A stretch of 5,717 bases of DNA from the NCBI GenBank assembly GCA_964605185.1, contig CAZSBF010000160.1, forward strand, positions 1 to 5,717, read 5' to 3'. Position numbers and translations under genes: made by a program. Below, piece after piece: positions 5,426 through 5,717 of the stretch; positions within the stretch are counted from its first letter, which is position 1; the number at the start of each line of letters is the position of its first letter. Source of the stretch: JACRIM01 sp964605185 (GTDB taxonomy: Bacteria; Planctomycetota; Phycisphaerae; UBA1845; UTPLA1). Below the pieces are notes generated by a model. That model was not told where the DNA came from and searched no databases. It was given only the letters and a program-made list of their open reading frames with translations.

Positions 5426-5717
5426 CTAACCGTGGGCTGCCCGAATGCCCAAGCACGACTTCATCAGACCCTCAAGCTCGGAAACCGGAAACACAGTCGC
5501 AGGGTCAGACTTTGCCTCGTCGGGACGATCATGAATCTCCAGAAAGATGGCATCGGCCCCAGCCGCGACTCCACACCGAGCGACAAGCGGCACGTACTGC
5601 CGGAGGCCGCCGGATTGGGTCCCCTGCCCACCCGGAATCTGGCAACTGTGCGTCGCGTCAATCACCACTGGGGCGAATTCCTGCATGATCGGAATACACG
5701 CAAAGTCATTTACCAGT
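5426..5717 (-). CDS. kdsA: 3-deoxy-D-manno-octulosonate-8-phosphate synthase, C-terminal 96 residues (5' end outside window)
   Basis: Condenses phosphoenolpyruvate with arabinose-5-phosphate to KDO-8-phosphate, the first committed step to KDO of the lipopolysaccharide inner core; cytoplasmic. The reading frame stays open to the right window edge, so the N-terminal two thirds are missing. Visible: LVNDFACIPIM, VVIDATHSCQIPGGQG with the metal/catalytic His, AIFLEIH, and EAKSDPATVFP. The His-Glu and Glu-Asp spacings (37 and 11 residues) equal those of H185, E222 and D233 in the Aquifex enzyme. The SD-x-x-T segment resembles metal-dependent Aquifex KdsA more than the CDG of metal-independent E. 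coli KdsA. The deciding Cys/Asn near the N-terminus is outside the window, so the class stays an inference. The internal ATG at 5686 is not the start, because family-conserved residues precede it. The protein ends in a short tail (IRAAHG), shorter than that of E. coli. Confidence 0.93.
   Translation of the reverse strand, partial: LVNDFACIPIMQEFAPVVIDATHSCQIPGGQGTQSGGLRQYVPLVARCGVAAGADAIFLEIHDRPDEAKSDPATVFPVSELEGLMKSCLGIRAAHG

Noticed and set aside
4539..5429. Open frame of 296 codons on the plus strand across the phosphoesterase and zinc-ribbon genes
   Set aside because: It lies opposite two genes with complete family motifs; its translation resembles no family and is explained by the bias of the opposite strand.

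Overview
This is a compact, gene-dense chromosomal stretch with five genes on the minus strand facing one gene on the plus strand. It carries housekeeping functions only. I see no mobile element, CRISPR array, tRNA or rRNA. The genes imply a Gram-negative-type bacterium: KdsA makes the KDO precursor of lipopolysaccharide, and YidC has the N-terminal transmembrane segment and large periplasmic domain typical of diderms. The GC-rich bias, a YidC with a long basic C-terminal tail, and a divergent FolC with an N-terminal extension make Planctomycetota my best guess. That assignment is inference and only moderately secure.

Layout. On the plus strand, folC (41-1558) encodes folylpolyglutamate/dihydrofolate synthase. 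A promoter-like sequence sits so close to its ATG that the mRNA could be leaderless. On the minus strand, reading from the right edge leftwards: the C-terminal part of kdsA (5426 to the window edge, 5' end cut off), a 62-residue Trm112/YcaR-type zinc-ribbon protein (5120-5308), a calcineurin-like metallophosphoesterase (4326-5084), yidC (2051-4243), and a four-helix membrane protein of unknown function (1470-2033). The last gene's 3' end overlaps the 3' end of folC by 89 bp on the opposite strand.

How the genes fit together. KdsA serves outer-membrane lipopolysaccharide synthesis and YidC serves inner-membrane protein insertion. The Trm112-type protein is probably a small partner protein, and the same family lies beside KDO-pathway genes in enterobacteria. 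The minus-strand gaps after kdsA are 117, 35, 82 and 17 bp, so co-transcription is plausible. A second promoter-like element lies between kdsA and the Trm112 gene, so trm112-phosphoesterase-yidC-membrane protein may be its own unit. Both promoter candidates share the pattern TTGAC-N18-TAnnAT. No stretch longer than about 120 bp lacks a gene, and I found no convincing intrinsic terminator. Nothing here looks like a new defence or mobile system. The points most worth a second look are the matched promoters, the antisense gene overlap, the possible six-codon leader ORF, and lineage-specific extensions in FolC and YidC.
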